The notes: generated by a model not told the origin, from the sequence alone. DNA of 64,000 nt from Stenogyne calaminthoides (GCA_037126765.1 JBBCBC010000022.1:16893758-16957757); one strand, 5' to 3'. Shown: positions 11,522 to 24,117, counted from the first letter of the stretch. A program made the numbers and translations.

Positions 11522-12132
11522 ATGGATTATCCACTGACTCCTTCTTTAAAACCTCCAATTTTGGATGGATCAAATTACCCATACTGGGAACCTAAAATGC
11601 GCATGTATATTAAGTCTATAGATGAGAGAGCATGGTGTAGTGTGTTGTCTGGTTGGAATCCACCAAAGACGGTTGATGATAATGATGGTGATTCACAAGT
11701 CAAAAGAGAGATTGATTAGTCCAATGATGAATGCACATCGGTCAATTTCAATTCTAAAGCCCTTAATGCGATTTTTACTGCTAATAATGTTTCTATGTTT
11801 AAATTGATATTTAATTGTGTTTCTTCTAAGGATGCATGGGATATATTGCAGGAACATTGTGAAGGATCAGAAAGTGTTCGAAGAACTAGACTCAGAATGT
11901 TGGGAACCAAGTTTGAAAACGTGAAGATGAAAGATGATGAGAACATTTCATCATATAATGAAAGGATAAGTGAGATCGATAATGAGTCACACTCGCTTGG
12001 AGATCCAATTTCCAACACTCGGTTAGTTAATAAGATACTAAGGACTGTTCTAAAACGATTTGATGCTAAAATATGTGCAATCGAAGAGGCTAAGAACACT
12101 GATTTATTGAGTCAAAATGAGTTGATAAGTAT
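11522..12132 (+). pseudogene. S1 gag, N-terminal part
   Basis: Copia-type Gag starts MDYPLTPSLKPPILDG, followed by NYPYWEPKMRMYIKS (the DUF4219-like start) and the UBN2 core (SKDAWDILQEHCEGSE, YNERISEI). One in-frame TAG at 11717-11719 replaces the tryptophan of the IDWSND segment found in S2. The frame is cut after NELISI, where the end of the S2 LTR begins at 12133. S1 gag resumes at about 23402, after the inserted S2, with some 480 bp of coding sequence missing. Confidence 0.85.
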
Positions 12133-12912
12133 TGAAAGTGTGTGTGCGTGTACTTTCAGAGTGTTGTTGAAAATGTTGTGAAACATATAAAACAACATAT
12201 GACAGCGGAAGTATAAAAACGCAGTGCAAAGGATTTCCAAAATTGTGTATAGTCTATAATAAGACTATACGAACCTCATGGTTAAAAACATCACTATACA
12301 AGTAGTGAGATACACAATAATATCTTACATGATCCTAAAAGGTGTAGTGAAAAACCACACACCAAAAATCAATCTATTCAATCAAGTAACTAGTGATCTT
12401 ATTCAACCTAAAACTTGACCTAATAAGATAAACACAATACTGATGGGAGAGATTGTATTCCCTCGACCAGTACAAATAGAATAACAATGACCCTCACACT
12501 TCTACAAGAAACAATCACTCGGTTGTTCTCTCGGTTGTGTCTCGGATGTTACTCTCTTAAGTTTGGAGTAGAACAAATGGGATTTCACTTTAACTCAAAC
12601 TTGAATGTCGACCAATGCAGTCTATTTATAGACTTGAAGACCAACTGCATTGTCCTATCCACTTGGTGTGGACAACCTTGAAGATCTCCTCCACTATCTC
12701 CATGATCTTGGTGTAACCACCCATGATCTTTCTATTCTTACTCCATCAGTGCAACCGCGTGACAATATCTGAAATTGTCTTTAACCTGCAATGTAGGAAA
12801 CATAGAAAAACACATCTAACAAAACGGAGTCAGTGTTAGAAGAAAGGGCAAATTTAAGATGTTTTGCAGAATGTTGTCCAACATCTGGAAGAACATCCGT
12901 GCAACATCAACA
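12133..12912 (-). repeat. S2 3' LTR (780 bp)
   Basis: Read on the minus strand it begins TGTTGATGTTGC and ends in CTTTCA. A TATAAATAGA promoter box is intact at 12621-12630 (minus strand). Just outside, at 12913-12921, the minus strand reads a TTGGGGGAG-type polypurine tract. A second pair of GGGGGAG-type tracts lies at about 13270-13303. Confidence 0.9.
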
Positions 12913-13311
12913 AACTCCCCCAATTTGGCCTTTCTACTACAACACACTTGATGTTAAAAACAACATCCGAACTTGTGTCAGGAAAGAAAAAAATAATAAT
13001 CATTCAGAGAACAATTACTATTCAACCAAATCATAATTTAAAAACAAACAACAACCACAAGCACTAAGTACATCAGTAGTGTACTTAGGCCAAAATATCC
13101 AACATAAAGTAAATAACAGAAACATAAACCTATCAACTAATTGTCAATTAACAGAGTTCATAAAGTAAAGAGCAGTAAATAAAAGATTGCAATACAGAAA
13201 GGAATTTTTAAAGTGAAGTATAGGGAAGAACCGGGCCATTGGAATGGTTGCATCTCTATAATCTGCAAATGCTCCCCCATACATCAAAACCTCCCCCTGT
13301 CTTGAATATGT

Positions 13312-16300
13312 TCACCAATTGTCATGACCATACATCTCATCAAGCAAAGCAATACTCTCAGGAGACATATTCTCCCTGTCTAGATTCTTTCTCAGATTTT
13401 CATCAGTGTTATCATCAGTTGTAGGGTCAATTGGTGCAGGGTCAGGAACAACTTGTTCAGCAGCAACAGCATTTAGTACACCATTCACTGCATCCTCCAC
13501 AACCTCATTCACATCATCTTGTACAACATCCTCAACCTCTCTGTCTTCAACATCATTTTGATCATCTTGTGCAGCAACACCATCATAATCCTCAGCAGCA
13601 TTATCACCAGCATCTGTTGCATCATCCTTCTCACCTGCATGGCCAGATGGACCAGCTCCATCATCACCACCATCTTCAGGACCATCATCAGGTGATCCTT
13701 CCCCGTTGTTGTAGAAAGCGGGGCTTCTCGGAAGGTTTCTTTGTTTAAGTAGAGCATCTATGTTCTGCTGGATGAATTGAATTTGATCAGTAATGAAAGA
13801 ATTAGTAAATGTGACAGAAGGGATACCATTACTTCTTGTGACTGTGTAAGGAATGTTGCCAACAGAATGGGCAACATTTTATGTCTGTTGTTCAGGGTCT
13901 TCCATAGGTAGATCAACCACACGGTTACATTACATTTTGAACCGGGAAATCCCAAAGCTAGGGATAAAACCACTGATCTTCTCTCCTCTAGGTCTGTCAA
14001 ACTCCAACTTATCCAAGAACTGACACATCAAACTTGGATATGGGAACATTCCACCATCACCATGTTTTCCAGCAAGAGACATCATATTATCAAATATGAT
14101 TTATCCCATATTAAACTTGTTCAGATGAACAATCTTGTAAAGCAGGAAAACCTGTTCTTTAGTAAGCACAGTGGAATTTCTAGAAGGATACCAGTTTGAG
14201 ACCAACAGTTTATGCATCACAGAATAGAGAGAATTCAATTTTGCAGTAGAAAATTGCAATGTCCATTCAGAATATCTTCCACCAGTTATCACAGACAACA
14301 CTTCACCAATTTCAAGATCAATAGGTTCTTCCTCTACATTCTTAGTCCTTAAGAAAATGTTGATGAGCCTAGGAGTGATGGTAACAACATTATACTTAAA
14401 CCTTACTTTCCCATAATTTGAAGATTGTCTATTTCCACAATTCTTCTTCAAATTAGCATAGAATTCAGCAACCCAAGGCAAATAGTATGGTTTAGCATAT
14501 TGTAGAGCATGCAGTTAGGATCTTTACTCTAGAAAACCTATCATATTGTTGGCTTCTGTTGGGATATTTTAGTTTTGATGAATTATGCCAAAACATTATC
14601 AACTTGTGTTATTGAAGCTAATTTACAGATAACAAGTTGAGGGGGAACGAAAGAACAAGTCGTGGGGGAACTCACGAAATCGGAAGTAGATGATCGAGAT
14701 CGACAAAGGTCGAGATTTAGAGAGGACGAGATTTATGAGTTAGATGAGTTCCGAAGTTTTGTTGAGCTATGCAAAATCGGAAGAGAAAAATATTGGATTC
14801 CCGGTGATCGTAAGATCGATGACGGAAAAAGCAACTGATCGGATGATCGGAAGAAGATGAAATGATATGGTGATCAAAAAATAGGCATTTTTATCAAAAA
14901 GAAATTGATTTAAGAAAGAGAAGGTTCCGTCGATAAAATTCAAAAAGATGAGAACCGATCGAGATTGTGTTTTGATCGAGATCAAATTTGAAGATAAGCG
15001 GATGATCAAGATTGGAAAAATGATTGAGATCGGATGTGCTAAACCGATATGCTAAACCTAATGTAATCGAATCTTCGATCGAGATGTTGATTCGAAGATG
15101 TGTTGATCGAGATGTATCTTGAAAATTTCGGTGTGTTCGGTAAAGAAGAAATCGATAGCTGAGTCAAAGTGACTCGAAGTCGGGATCACGAAATTGAGAG
15201 AACTTCGGTCGGCTGAGTGTCGATTTATGTCAAGATCTCGACGACAATTTAAGAGAATCCGGCCAATCAAGTATTACGAGAATCGATAAATCCCGAGGCT
15301 CGGATAATTCATGAGGCTCGGATAAAAATCGAGACTCAGATAAACTGAAGACTTCATTATGTCTCAAGACACCGAGACTCGGAGAATCTGAATGATTCAA
15401 GGCGATGGAAATCCATGAGGAATATAGCTTAGTTAGAATCCGACGCGTGGACCAATGAGAGGAAGACAAACTGAAGAAGTTGTTGTACTTATAAGAATAG
15501 TATGGATTTGAATGTGATTCTCTCCAATGGTAACATTCAAATCCACACTATAAATACAAGGTCTTTCATCATTCTAAGTGGTAGATCGTGGAGATTATAA
15601 CACGAGATGCTTCTGAGCCAAAGAGAGTTATACCAAAAGCATTCCCACCCTAGAACACAAGTCTGTAGATATACAAATATATTCAAAAGAGTGTTCTAGA
15701 ACCCAACCTAAAGCTACCCACGATGTATCTTAAGCTTAGAGATTTTTTCCCAACCTTAGCATTGAGGCTAAACAAATGTAAGGGAAAATCTCACCATAGT
15801 TGGAGACAACACCAAACCCAAATCCATTCTCGCAAGAGATAACTAGTGGTGAAGTGAGGTAGTTGTTAGGCAATCCCGAGTGAGGGTGATGAGTCCCGTT
15901 GGAGTGTGAACTCGTTAAACATCTAGAGGCGAGCCCGAGAGAGGGTGATAAGTCCGAGGCGAGCCCAGAGGGTGATAAGTCCGGTTTGAAGGAATTTCCC
16001 CTCAGAAGGGAGAGTGGATGTAGGAGCTTGAGTCTCCGAACCACTATACGTTGTTGTGTTCTTTATTGCTTTACGTTCTTATCTTGTCATAAGCATTCGA
16101 TTATAAGCAAAACACAACACATGAGCTTAAAATACAAAAATCTGAAATCACCATTCCTTCACCCCTATTTTTATATGCATCGCACGTCATGTTTGCTTCC
16201 GCACGCGCAAAATGGGTTTTACACCGGGACCAACAACTTCAAATTCAGAAAGTTTAATGATTCTTTCATCAACAATATGTCTTTTCAGCATGGTTTTCAC

Positions 16301-17350
16301 AACTCTAGACTTCCTATCAAATTCAAGTCTATCATCAGGCTCAGAGTCAGATTCCATTACCTCATCAAAGAGTTGATCAAACTCATCATCAGTTTGATTT
16401 TCAGCAGGCTCATCTTCTTGTACATCTTCATCAGCTTCATCATCTTTCTCAAAATCATCTTCCTCAACATCCATTTCTTCCTCAGACTCGTCTATCTCAG
16501 CTTCATCTTTCTCAGATTCCTCTCTCTCAGAATCATCTCTTTCAACATTTTCAGATGGTTCTGCAGCATCAGGAGCAGCATTCACAGATGGTTCATTTCT
16601 CCTTTTGGTTCGTTTCTCTTTCTTTGCCATCAATTCCTCCATGGTTAAGTCATCATCTGAGTCTTTTGGCTCAGCAACAGGAACATTTGGAACAGTCGTT
16701 TCTTCATCTGAATCATCAACCTGGATGGGATCATCAGCACCACCATCAGTCCTTTTAGGACGTTTCCCAGTGTAGTCCACTTTCTTTCCAAGGTTCCTTT
16801 GAGACATCCTTCTCTTTTCCCATTCCCCAACACCTTTCTTGGGAGCCAATTGCTTCTTTCTCAACCGAATGTTTTTGAGTTTCTCCCCCATTCCTTCAGA
16901 ATCAGAGGAATCAGCTTTGTCCATCTCAACATCGGCCGTTTGTGTAGGGTTTTCAACAGGTTTTGGAGAAGGTTCATCAGGAATTTCTGTGGCAAGGGGT
17001 TTAGCAGAAAGATCAACAAAGTCATTAATGTTGACTTGTCTTTTGCCAACAAAAACATTAGGAAGAACATGAAGGTTTTTCTCGAGCATCTGTTTGATGA
17101 TCAGTCGAATCAGAGATTGAGGGGTATCTTCAGGAAATTCGTACGGAGTGGGTTTTGGTATGGATGAAGACGATGATCCACCAACATTAGTGAAATCATA
17201 ATCTGGGTTTTGAGTTGCCATTTTTGCAAGAAGATTCAAAGGGTTTGAAGTTTCTGGAGAAGAAGGTCTCGAGCGAATGTCTGAAAGAGGAGGGTTTGCG
17301 TGTGAGTGAGAGTGATCAGAGAAGCCCGAAGAGTTTGGTTTATCAGCCAT
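13312..17350 (-). pseudogene. S2 ORF3: long extra protein downstream of RNase H (interrupted)
   Basis: ORF3 starts at an ATG near 17350 (MADKPNSSG). In order it has a Ser/Pro-rich N-terminus, a short conserved segment (PYEFPEDTPQSLIRL), a lysine/arginine patch (GKRPKRTDGG) that could be a nuclear signal, a long Asp/Glu/Ser tract, and then, after the solo LTR, a folded-looking domain (WVAEFYANLKKNCG, INIFLRTK, SNWYPSRNST, VLTKEQVFLLYKIVHL). The protein ends with a second acidic tail and HDNW at 13312. The FYANL domain resembles what is annotated as the putative plant transposon protein domain. This is from memory. Frame breaks occur around 13880-14050. The position after pol matches the env-like or extra ORF of Sireviruses, but I see no clear signal peptide or membrane segment. 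Confidence 0.75.
14557..16235 (+). mobile_element. Solo LTR, family B (1679 bp), inside S2 ORF3
   Basis: It begins TGTTGGGATATTTTAG and ends GGGACCAACA. The flanks are gcttc on the left and acttc on the right, a 5-bp duplication with one change. The uninterrupted site is visible in S1 ORF3 near 29315-29330, which proves the insertion point. A TATAAATACA box lies near 15551 on the + strand. It carries GGTGATAAGTCC-type minisatellite units (about 15885-15985) and GAGACTCGG-type units (about 15290-15400). No internal sequence remains. Confidence 0.9.
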
Positions 17351-17404
17351 TCCACCCTTTTTCTGTCCAATCAAATTAAAGCATAGACAATTAAAATAAT
17401 GCAA

Positions 17405-18291
17405 TGAGAAAATAGGAGGGAAAGGAAGATAAGTGACCGAATTAAAGTAATAACATAAGTAAAATCAACAAACCTCGATTCTATGCGCAACAACAAAGGT
17501 TTCAGCTTTCAGTAATGAACAACACAGATAAATCGAACTTAAGTAGAGAACAAAGCGAAGTTTATTCAAAACCACCACAGAAACCGACAAAGAGTGGGAC
17601 AAAGTAACCACCCACTAAGGCAAGTGTGATCGTGTGATTGTGTAGGAGCCGCCAAAAACATTTTCAAAAACAGGAAACCATATCCAAAATTAAATAAACC
17701 AAAATCAGTTCGAATAATGTGATTAAACCGCAAATTCAACTTAATCGGAACATTAATTGAATCATGTATGATAGATAAAGTTTGAATCATTTAAGGTTTC
17801 ACAAAATGTCGGCACACATATACCTCAACACTCAATTTTGCATGAAATTTATCATCAAAGTGTTGCATATTTTGAAAATTCTTTTGAACACATGTTAACA
17901 TTGATCCACCTTTTCAAGAGAGAACATCGTAGTAGTGAGCTCCGTGCCCCATAATTACTCAGCGGATTGTGAACAAACATGTATGTATATTTAATCACCT
18001 TTTGAAAAGAGAACATCGTACTAGCGAGCTCCGTGTCTCATAGTTACTCAGTGATTATACATCTAAGTTTTGCTTTATTTTTTAATGCATTTAAGAGATA
18101 TATGTCCAGGACTCTGTATCTAAACCATGATTCAACAATAAGATCATAACACTATCATTTAAAGTCCAAACATAAGCAAATCAGCAGACAAACTCATTAT
18201 CAGAACTACAACATTTGTCACAACATCTAGTGTTTATTTTCAGATATAGCAAAGACCAAGAGATTTTCTAAGAGAATAAAACCTCTCATTA
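17405..18291 (-). other. S2 spacer between RNase H and ORF3 with a paired conserved motif
   Basis: This stretch of about 890 bp has no coding region. It contains two copies of a unit of about 56 bp (17908-17963 and 17996-18051) that share gagaacatcgta, gagctccgtg and ttactcag, spaced 88 bp apart. The same pair occurs in the S1 spacer. A pyrimidine-rich tract ending in CAG lies just upstream of the ORF3 start in S1, so a spliced ORF3 message is possible but unproven. Confidence 0.6.
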
Positions 18292-19854
18292 TCAAGGGCT
18301 TTTGTAAAAATCAGCAAGTTGTTTTTCAGTAGAAATGTACTCTAACTTCACAACTTCTTTCTCTACAAGATCTCTTATAAAGTGATGTCTTATACTTATA
18401 TGCTTAGTCAAAGAATGTTGCACAGGATTCTTGAAAATATTGATAGCACTAGTATTATCACAATAAATAGTCAAAATACCACTTTCCAACCCATAATCAT
18501 TAAACATCTTTTTAAGCCAAAGCAGTTGAGTGCAGCAACTTCCAGCAGCAACATGTTCAGACTCAGCTGTTAATTGTGAAACACAATTCTGTTTCTTACT
18601 GTGCCAGGATATAATGTTGTTTCCCATGTAGAAACATCCTCCACTAGTACTTTTTCTGTCATCATAATCACCTGCCCAATCTGCATCACTATAGTCAACT
18701 AAAGAGCAATTAGAATCCTTTGAGTACCAAATACCTAGATCACATGTTCCAGCTACATATCTTATAATTCTTTTTTACAGAATTAAGATGTGATTCCTTA
18801 GGATTAGCTTGATATCTAGCACAAAGACAGACACTATACATAATATCGGGCCTACTAGAAGTTAAGTACAAAAGACTTCCAATCATTGATCTATACAAAG
18901 TAGGATCAACATCTTTTCCAATCAAGTCTTTACTCAACTTTTGAGTTGAACCCATAGGGGTTTTCATAGTTTTAGCAGTTTCAAGACCAAACCTTTTCAC
19001 CAAATTCTTAGCATATTTGTTTTGAGAAAAGAAAATATCATCTTTCATTTGTTTGATTTGAAGACCTAAAAAGAAATTCAGTTCTCCAACCATGGACAAT
19101 TCAAAGGTACAAGTCATTTCTTTAACAAAACTCTCAAGCATATCATTGCAAGTTGAACCAAATACAATATCATCAACATATATTTGAGCAACATGAAATC
19201 ATTCTTAGAATTTTTAATGAATAAGGTTCTATTAGCTTCACCTCTCAAAAATCCAAACTCAAGTAAGAAATCAGTAAGTCTACCATATCAAGCTCTAGGT
19301 GCTTGTTTTAGACCATACAAATCTTTCTTTAATTTGTAAACATGATCAGGAAATTCCAGATTTTCAAAACCTTTAGGTTGTTCAATATAAGCTTCATCAT
19401 CCAGAATACCATTTAAGAAAGCAGCTTTAACATCCATTTGATGCAAGTTAATGTTAATGAAACATGCAATAGCAAGAAGTAATCTAATAGATTCAATTCT
19501 AGCAACAGGAGCAAATGTTTCATCAAAGTCTATTCCTTCAATCTGAGTATAACCTTGAGCAACCAATGTAGCCTTATTTATCACAATATTACCAGATTCA
19601 TCAGTTTTAATCTTGAAAATCCACTTTGTTCCTATGACATTAATATCAGAATTAGGTCTAGGTACAAGTGTCCAAACATCATTTCTTTCAAACTGATTAA
19701 GCTCTTCATGCATAACATTTATCCAGTTTTCATCATCAAGAGCCTCTTTCACATTTTTAGGCTCAATTTCAGAATGATAACACTCAAAAGTTACCTGATT
19801 GCATATGGATGACATGCAAACTGATCTAACAAGGTTATTGATATGAATATCCAT
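18292..19854 (-). pseudogene. S2 reverse transcriptase and RNase H
   Basis: The RT part begins near VKEALDDENWINVMHEELN and has the RVT_2 landmarks TKWIFKIKTDESG, QGYTQIEGIDFDETFAPVAR, DVKAAFLNG and DLYGLKQAPRA. The catalytic YVDD is present at 19169-19180. RNase H follows, with GDYDD-type and AAGSCCTQLLWLKKM segments, and ends at ADFYKSP (18292), where ADILTKP is usual. A frame change lies near 19200-19285 and another near 18770. The conserved residues I can see are intact, so loss of activity comes from the frameshifts. Confidence 0.85.
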
Positions 19855-21478
19855 TCTTCTTCTAGTTTATACACCATTGGTAGCTTCTCCAATGATCTGA
19901 TCTGATGGATGACTTTCATTATCTTTGTTGAGGGAACCAAATATTTTGGATACTGTGAATCTTGTGACAGATTTTCAGTATTTGAACTTTTGGGTAATGT
20001 TGCATCAGATGTTGAAGAAACATTCTGATCAACTTCCTTACTTTCTTCAGTGTCATCAGTATTTCTGGATACTTCTATCAAATCTGATACATTATCTTCA
20101 GCACTTTTACCTGCAAGACTTGAAAGTTCATCAAATACCACATTAACAGATTCTTGCATTGTATCAATTCTCAAGTTATAGATTCTATATGCCTTGCTAT
20201 TCTTAGAATATCCTAAGAAAAATCCTTTATCACTCTTAGAATAAAACTTGTGTAACTGATCTCTATCATTCAAAATGTAACAAACACAATCAAACACATG
20301 AAAGTATTTCAAATTTGGTTTCTTGTTTTTCAGAATCTCATAGGGGGTACAATTACTACCAGAACGAATATAGACTCTATTCACAATGTGACAAGCAGTA
20401 TTCAAAGCTTCTGCCCAGAATTTCTTAGAAAGACTTTTTTAGGTTAGCATAACTCTTGCCATTTCTTGCAAAGTTTTATTCTTTCTTTCAACAATTCCAT
20501 TTTGTTGAGGAGTTTTAGGTGAAGAAAACTCTTTCAAAATACATTTCTTTTCACAAAAATTAGTAAACAAACTGTTTTTAAATTCTCTTCCATGATCAGA
20601 CCTTATCCTACTGATCTTTAAACATAAAACAGTTTTAAATATTTTGTACAGAATTTTGAAATCAGAAAAGGTATCTGATTTTCTTTTAGAAAAATAACCC
20701 AAGTATATCTAGAAAAATCATCTACAAGAACATAAGAATACCTTTTACCACCTAAAATTTCAGTTTCCATATGACCCATTAGATCCATATGAATCAATTT
20801 ACAACACCTATTTGTTGTACATGCTGACAACATTTGATATGTTGTCCTTACTTGGTTACCTTTCTGGCATGGTCCACAGAATTTCCCTTTTTCAAAGTTA
20901 AGATCAGGTAAACCAACAGCAGCACCTAGTCTATGTAATTTCTGAATACTTCTGTAATTAGCATGACCAAGTTTTTGATTCCACAAAATAATAGCATCCG
21001 CTTTAGCACTTTTACAAGCATGATTTGAACCAATCAAATAGCAATTATCAGCAGATCTTTTGCCAGTCATTAAGCAATCATCATTTTTATCAAACACATA
21101 GCATGAATTCTTGTCAAACTTTACATGTAAATCATCATCACATAACTGACTAATACTAATTAGATTAGCAAGTAAATCTTTTACATGTAACACATTTGTC
21201 AACTTTGGAAAACCAGGAACATTCAATATTCTTTTTCCAACAACTTTACCTTTTGAACCACCACCATATGTAACATGACCTCCATCACAAAATGTATAGT
21301 TAGACAGATAGTTAATTTGACCAGTCATGTGTCTATAACAACCACTATCAAAGTACCAAGATCCAGGAACACGAGCTTTCAAAGATGTATACACAATATT
21401 ACATGACATGTTCTTATGAATCAACTTTCTAGTGTTGTTAACCTGTTTTATAGGGTGTTCAATTTTATTAGGTAACAC
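19855..21478 (-). pseudogene. S2 protease and integrase
   Basis: The protease carries WYFDSGCYRHMTG with the catalytic DSG at 21341-21349. The integrase zinc-binding segment has WNQKLGHANYRSIQKLH and CGPCQKG. The catalytic core shows the three acidic residues in their usual places: LIHMDLMG, RSDHGREF and TPQQNGIVERKN. Frameshifts lie near 20650, 20440 and 19920. The C-terminal part (FHVFDCVCYILND, FLGYSKNSKAYRIYN) is typical of copia integrases. Confidence 0.85.
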
Positions 21479-21481
21479 AAT

Positions 21482-23258
21482 TCCATCTTTTAAGTCTCAT
21501 CTTAACTTAGAACAATATGGACGAATATGACATACCCCAGCACAATAAAAGCAAATATACTCTTTAAACAAACCATCAGATTTTTTTGTTTCCATTTTAA
21601 AGGTTTTGGGACAGAAGTTCCAGCTTAAACAAAAGAAATAGGTTCCCAAGATATAGGAGTATTTTCAAAAGTTTTCTCAAAACCGAGTCCAGCATTACCA
21701 TATCTACCAATAATTAAAGCATCATTCAAATCAGTAGTGCTAGCAGAAAACTTTTTAAAGCTTAGAGTAGTGCTTTTAAGTTCATCTTTCAAAGCAGAAA
21801 TTTTCACATCTTTTCTAGTTAAAAGAACATCAAGCTTCACAAGATTTTCTTTCAAATCTGAATTTTCTAAAGATACGGAACTCAACACCTGTTTTTGAGT
21901 TTCTAGATCAGTTTTAAACTTCAGATATTCAGAGTTACTATCAGCTGAACTTGATGTTTCAGCATTCAGAATAGTTCCATTAAAACAGTTAATCTCATAA
22001 TCATATATTACTGAATGTTGTTTCAGATGTTGTATGAACATCTATCTGCTTCAGACCAATAATCATCGAGATCATCATCAAATGTATCATCATAAACTAT
22101 TCTAGCAGACATAACACTTAGCTCACATTTACCAGAATCAGTTTCATCATCAGAATCATCACTTAAGGTAGCATTAAAGTTCATATTCTTCCTAAGCATA
22201 GTATTAGCACATTCATTAGAATAATGACCATATCCAGAACATGCATCACATTTAACCTTTTTTTTGTACTCAGGATCATATTTGAACTTGTTATCCTTAT
22301 TAAATTGTCTAGGTTGATTGAAACTGGAAGACTGACTTGGAACAAGCTTTTTATCAGAGGGAGAAGACTTTTGGTTAAACTTATCATTTGATTGAAATTG
22401 ACCATTTGGTCTTCTGAACTTTCCTTTTAGAAAATATTTGAATTGCTTAGTGATAAGAGCAAATTGTTCAGAAATATTTTCATCACATATATCAGAAACA
22501 TCATCATCAGAATCAACTTCAGTAACATAAGGATGTTTAACAACATTATTAGAAGTTTCACCTCTAAAAGCAAGTACTTTCTTGTCTTTATCTTTCTCAT
22601 GGTTATCATCATCTAACATATTTGAGTTAATCTCATAAGTTTTCAAAATACTTATCAACTCATTTTGACTCAATAAATCAGTGTTCTTAGCCTCTTCTAT
22701 TGCACATATTATAGCATCAAATCGTTTAGGAACAATTCTAAGTATTTTATTAACTAACCGAGTGTTGGAAATTGGATCACCAAGTGAGTGTGACTCATTA
22801 GCAATCTCACTTATCCTTTCATTGTATGATGAAATGTTCTCATCATCTTTCATCTTCAAGTTTTCAAACTTGGTTCCCAACATTCTAAGTCTAGTTCTTC
22901 TAACACTTTCTGATCCTTCATAATGTTCTTGCAATATATCCCATGCATCTTTAGAAGAAACACAATTAGATATCAATTTAAACATAGAAACATCAGTAGC
23001 AGTAATAATCTCATTAAGGGCTTTAGAATTAAAATTGGCCGATGTGCATTCATCATTGGACCAATCAATCTCCCTTTTGACTTGTGAATCACCATCATTA
23101 TCACCAACCGTCTTTGGTGGATTCCAACCAGACAACACACTACGGCATGCTCTCTCATCTATAGACTTAATATATATGCGCATTTTAGGTTTCCAGTAGG
23201 GATAATTTGTTCCATCCAAAATTGGAGGTTTTAAAGAAGGAGTCAGTAGATAATCCAT
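21482..23258 (-). pseudogene. S2 gag with two zinc knuckles and a coiled-coil segment
   Basis: The frame starts MDYLLTPSLKPPILDG at 23258 and runs 411 residues through the UBN2 core to a zinc knuckle CDACSGYGHYSNEC (CX2CX4HX4C, intact). After a frame change near 22030 a predicted coiled coil follows (LENSDLKENLVKLDVLL, ISALKDELKSTTLSF). Then comes a second zinc knuckle CFYCAGVCHIRPYC near 21540, just before the protease. A stop near 21480 separates the two. Two knuckles flanking a coiled coil set this family apart from the shorter Gag of elements C and D. Confidence 0.85.
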
Positions 23259-23311
23259 TACAAAAACACACTTTAAACACAGGACCTTTAACTTAGTGTA
23301 TCAAGTTTATA

Positions 23312-23398
23312 GCTCTGGCGCCAACTGTAAGTGTGTGTGCGTGTATTTTCAGAGTGTTGTTGAAAATATTGTGAAACATATAACACAACATATGACAC
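23312..23398 (-). repeat. S2 primer-binding site and 73-bp remnant of its 5' LTR
   Basis: On the minus strand, 23312-23323 reads TGGCGCCAGAGC, directly next to an LTR end (TGTAAGTGTG on the + strand from 23326). It differs from the usual initiator tRNA-Met site TGGTATCAGAGC at three positions in the middle, so the primer tRNA is uncertain. The LTR matches 12133 onwards for about 73 bp, up to atatgaca. At about 23398-23402 it switches to S1 gag sequence. The words acaacat on both sides could be the microhomology used by the deletion. Confidence 0.85.
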
Positions 23399-23401
23399 AA
23401 C

Positions 23402-24117
23402 ATTCTGATGATGAAATTGATTCTGGTAAATGTGAGCTAAGTGCTATGTATGCTAGAATAGTTTATGATGATACATTTGATGATGATCTCGATGATTATT
23501 GGTCTAAAGCAAATTCAGATGTTCATACAACATCTGAAACAACATTCAGTCAATATAACTCTGAGATTAACTGTTTTGCTGGAACTATTCTGAATGCTGA
23601 AACATCAAAATCTGCTGATTGTGACTCTGAATATCTGAAGTTTAAAACTGATTTAGAAACTCAAAAATAGGTGTTGAGTTCCTTATCTTTAGAAAATTCA
23701 GATTTGAAAGAAAATCTTTTGAAGCTTGAAGTTCTTTTAACTAGAAAAGATGTGGAAATTTCTTCTTTGAAAGATGAACTCAAGTGCACTATTCTTAGTT
23801 TTAAAAAGTTTTCTACAAGCACTACTGAATTCAATGAGGCATTAATGATTGGTAGATCTGATAATGTTGGACTTGGTTTTGTGAAAACTTTTGAGAATAC
23901 TCCTATATCCTGTGAACCTATTTCTTTTGTAAAAGCTGGAACTTCTGTGCCTAAATCTTTGAAAGGTAAACAAAAGAAATCTAATGGTTTGTTTAAAGAG
24001 TATGTCTATTTTTATTGTGCTGGAGTCGGTCATATTCGTCCATATTGTTCTAAGTTAAGAAGATACTTAAAAGCTGGAATGGTTTTACCTAATAAAATTG
24101 AACACCCTATAAAATAG
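23402..24117 (+). pseudogene. S1 gag, C-terminal part
   Basis: The sequence resumes at the SDDEIDSGKCELS segment, which matches the S2 gag tail. It continues through the coiled coil (LENSDLKENLLKLEVLL) to the second zinc knuckle YFYCAGVGHIRPYC, where the first cysteine has become tyrosine. Two glutamine codons are now TAG (23668-23670 and 24115-24117). Together with 11522-12132 this represents S1 Gag, minus the deleted middle. Confidence 0.85.

Larger units (their letters stand above)
12133..23398 (-). mobile_element. S2: second copy of the S1 family, inserted backwards into S1 gag
   Basis: On the minus strand it reads 5' LTR remnant (23326-23398), PBS (23312-23323), gag, protease, integrase, RT, RNase H, spacer, ORF3, polypurine tracts, 3' LTR (12133-12912). 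Its 3' LTR ends exactly where S1 gag is interrupted. The 5' LTR is reduced to about 73 bp and then joins S1 gag, so a deletion removed the rest of that LTR together with the adjacent part of S1 gag. A solo LTR (14557-16235) has inserted into its ORF3. Its frames are longer than those of S1, which fits a younger age. Confidence 0.9.

Noticed and set aside
12833..13067. Two overlapping 67-codon frames next to the S2 3' LTR
   Set aside because: They cross the LTR boundary and the polypurine tract, have low-complexity Asn/Thr content and are not conserved in the S1 copy.
13431..13757. His/Gln-rich and Met-rich frames opposite S2 ORF3
   Set aside because: They are shadows of the acidic Gly/Asp-rich tail of ORF3 read in the wrong frame or strand.
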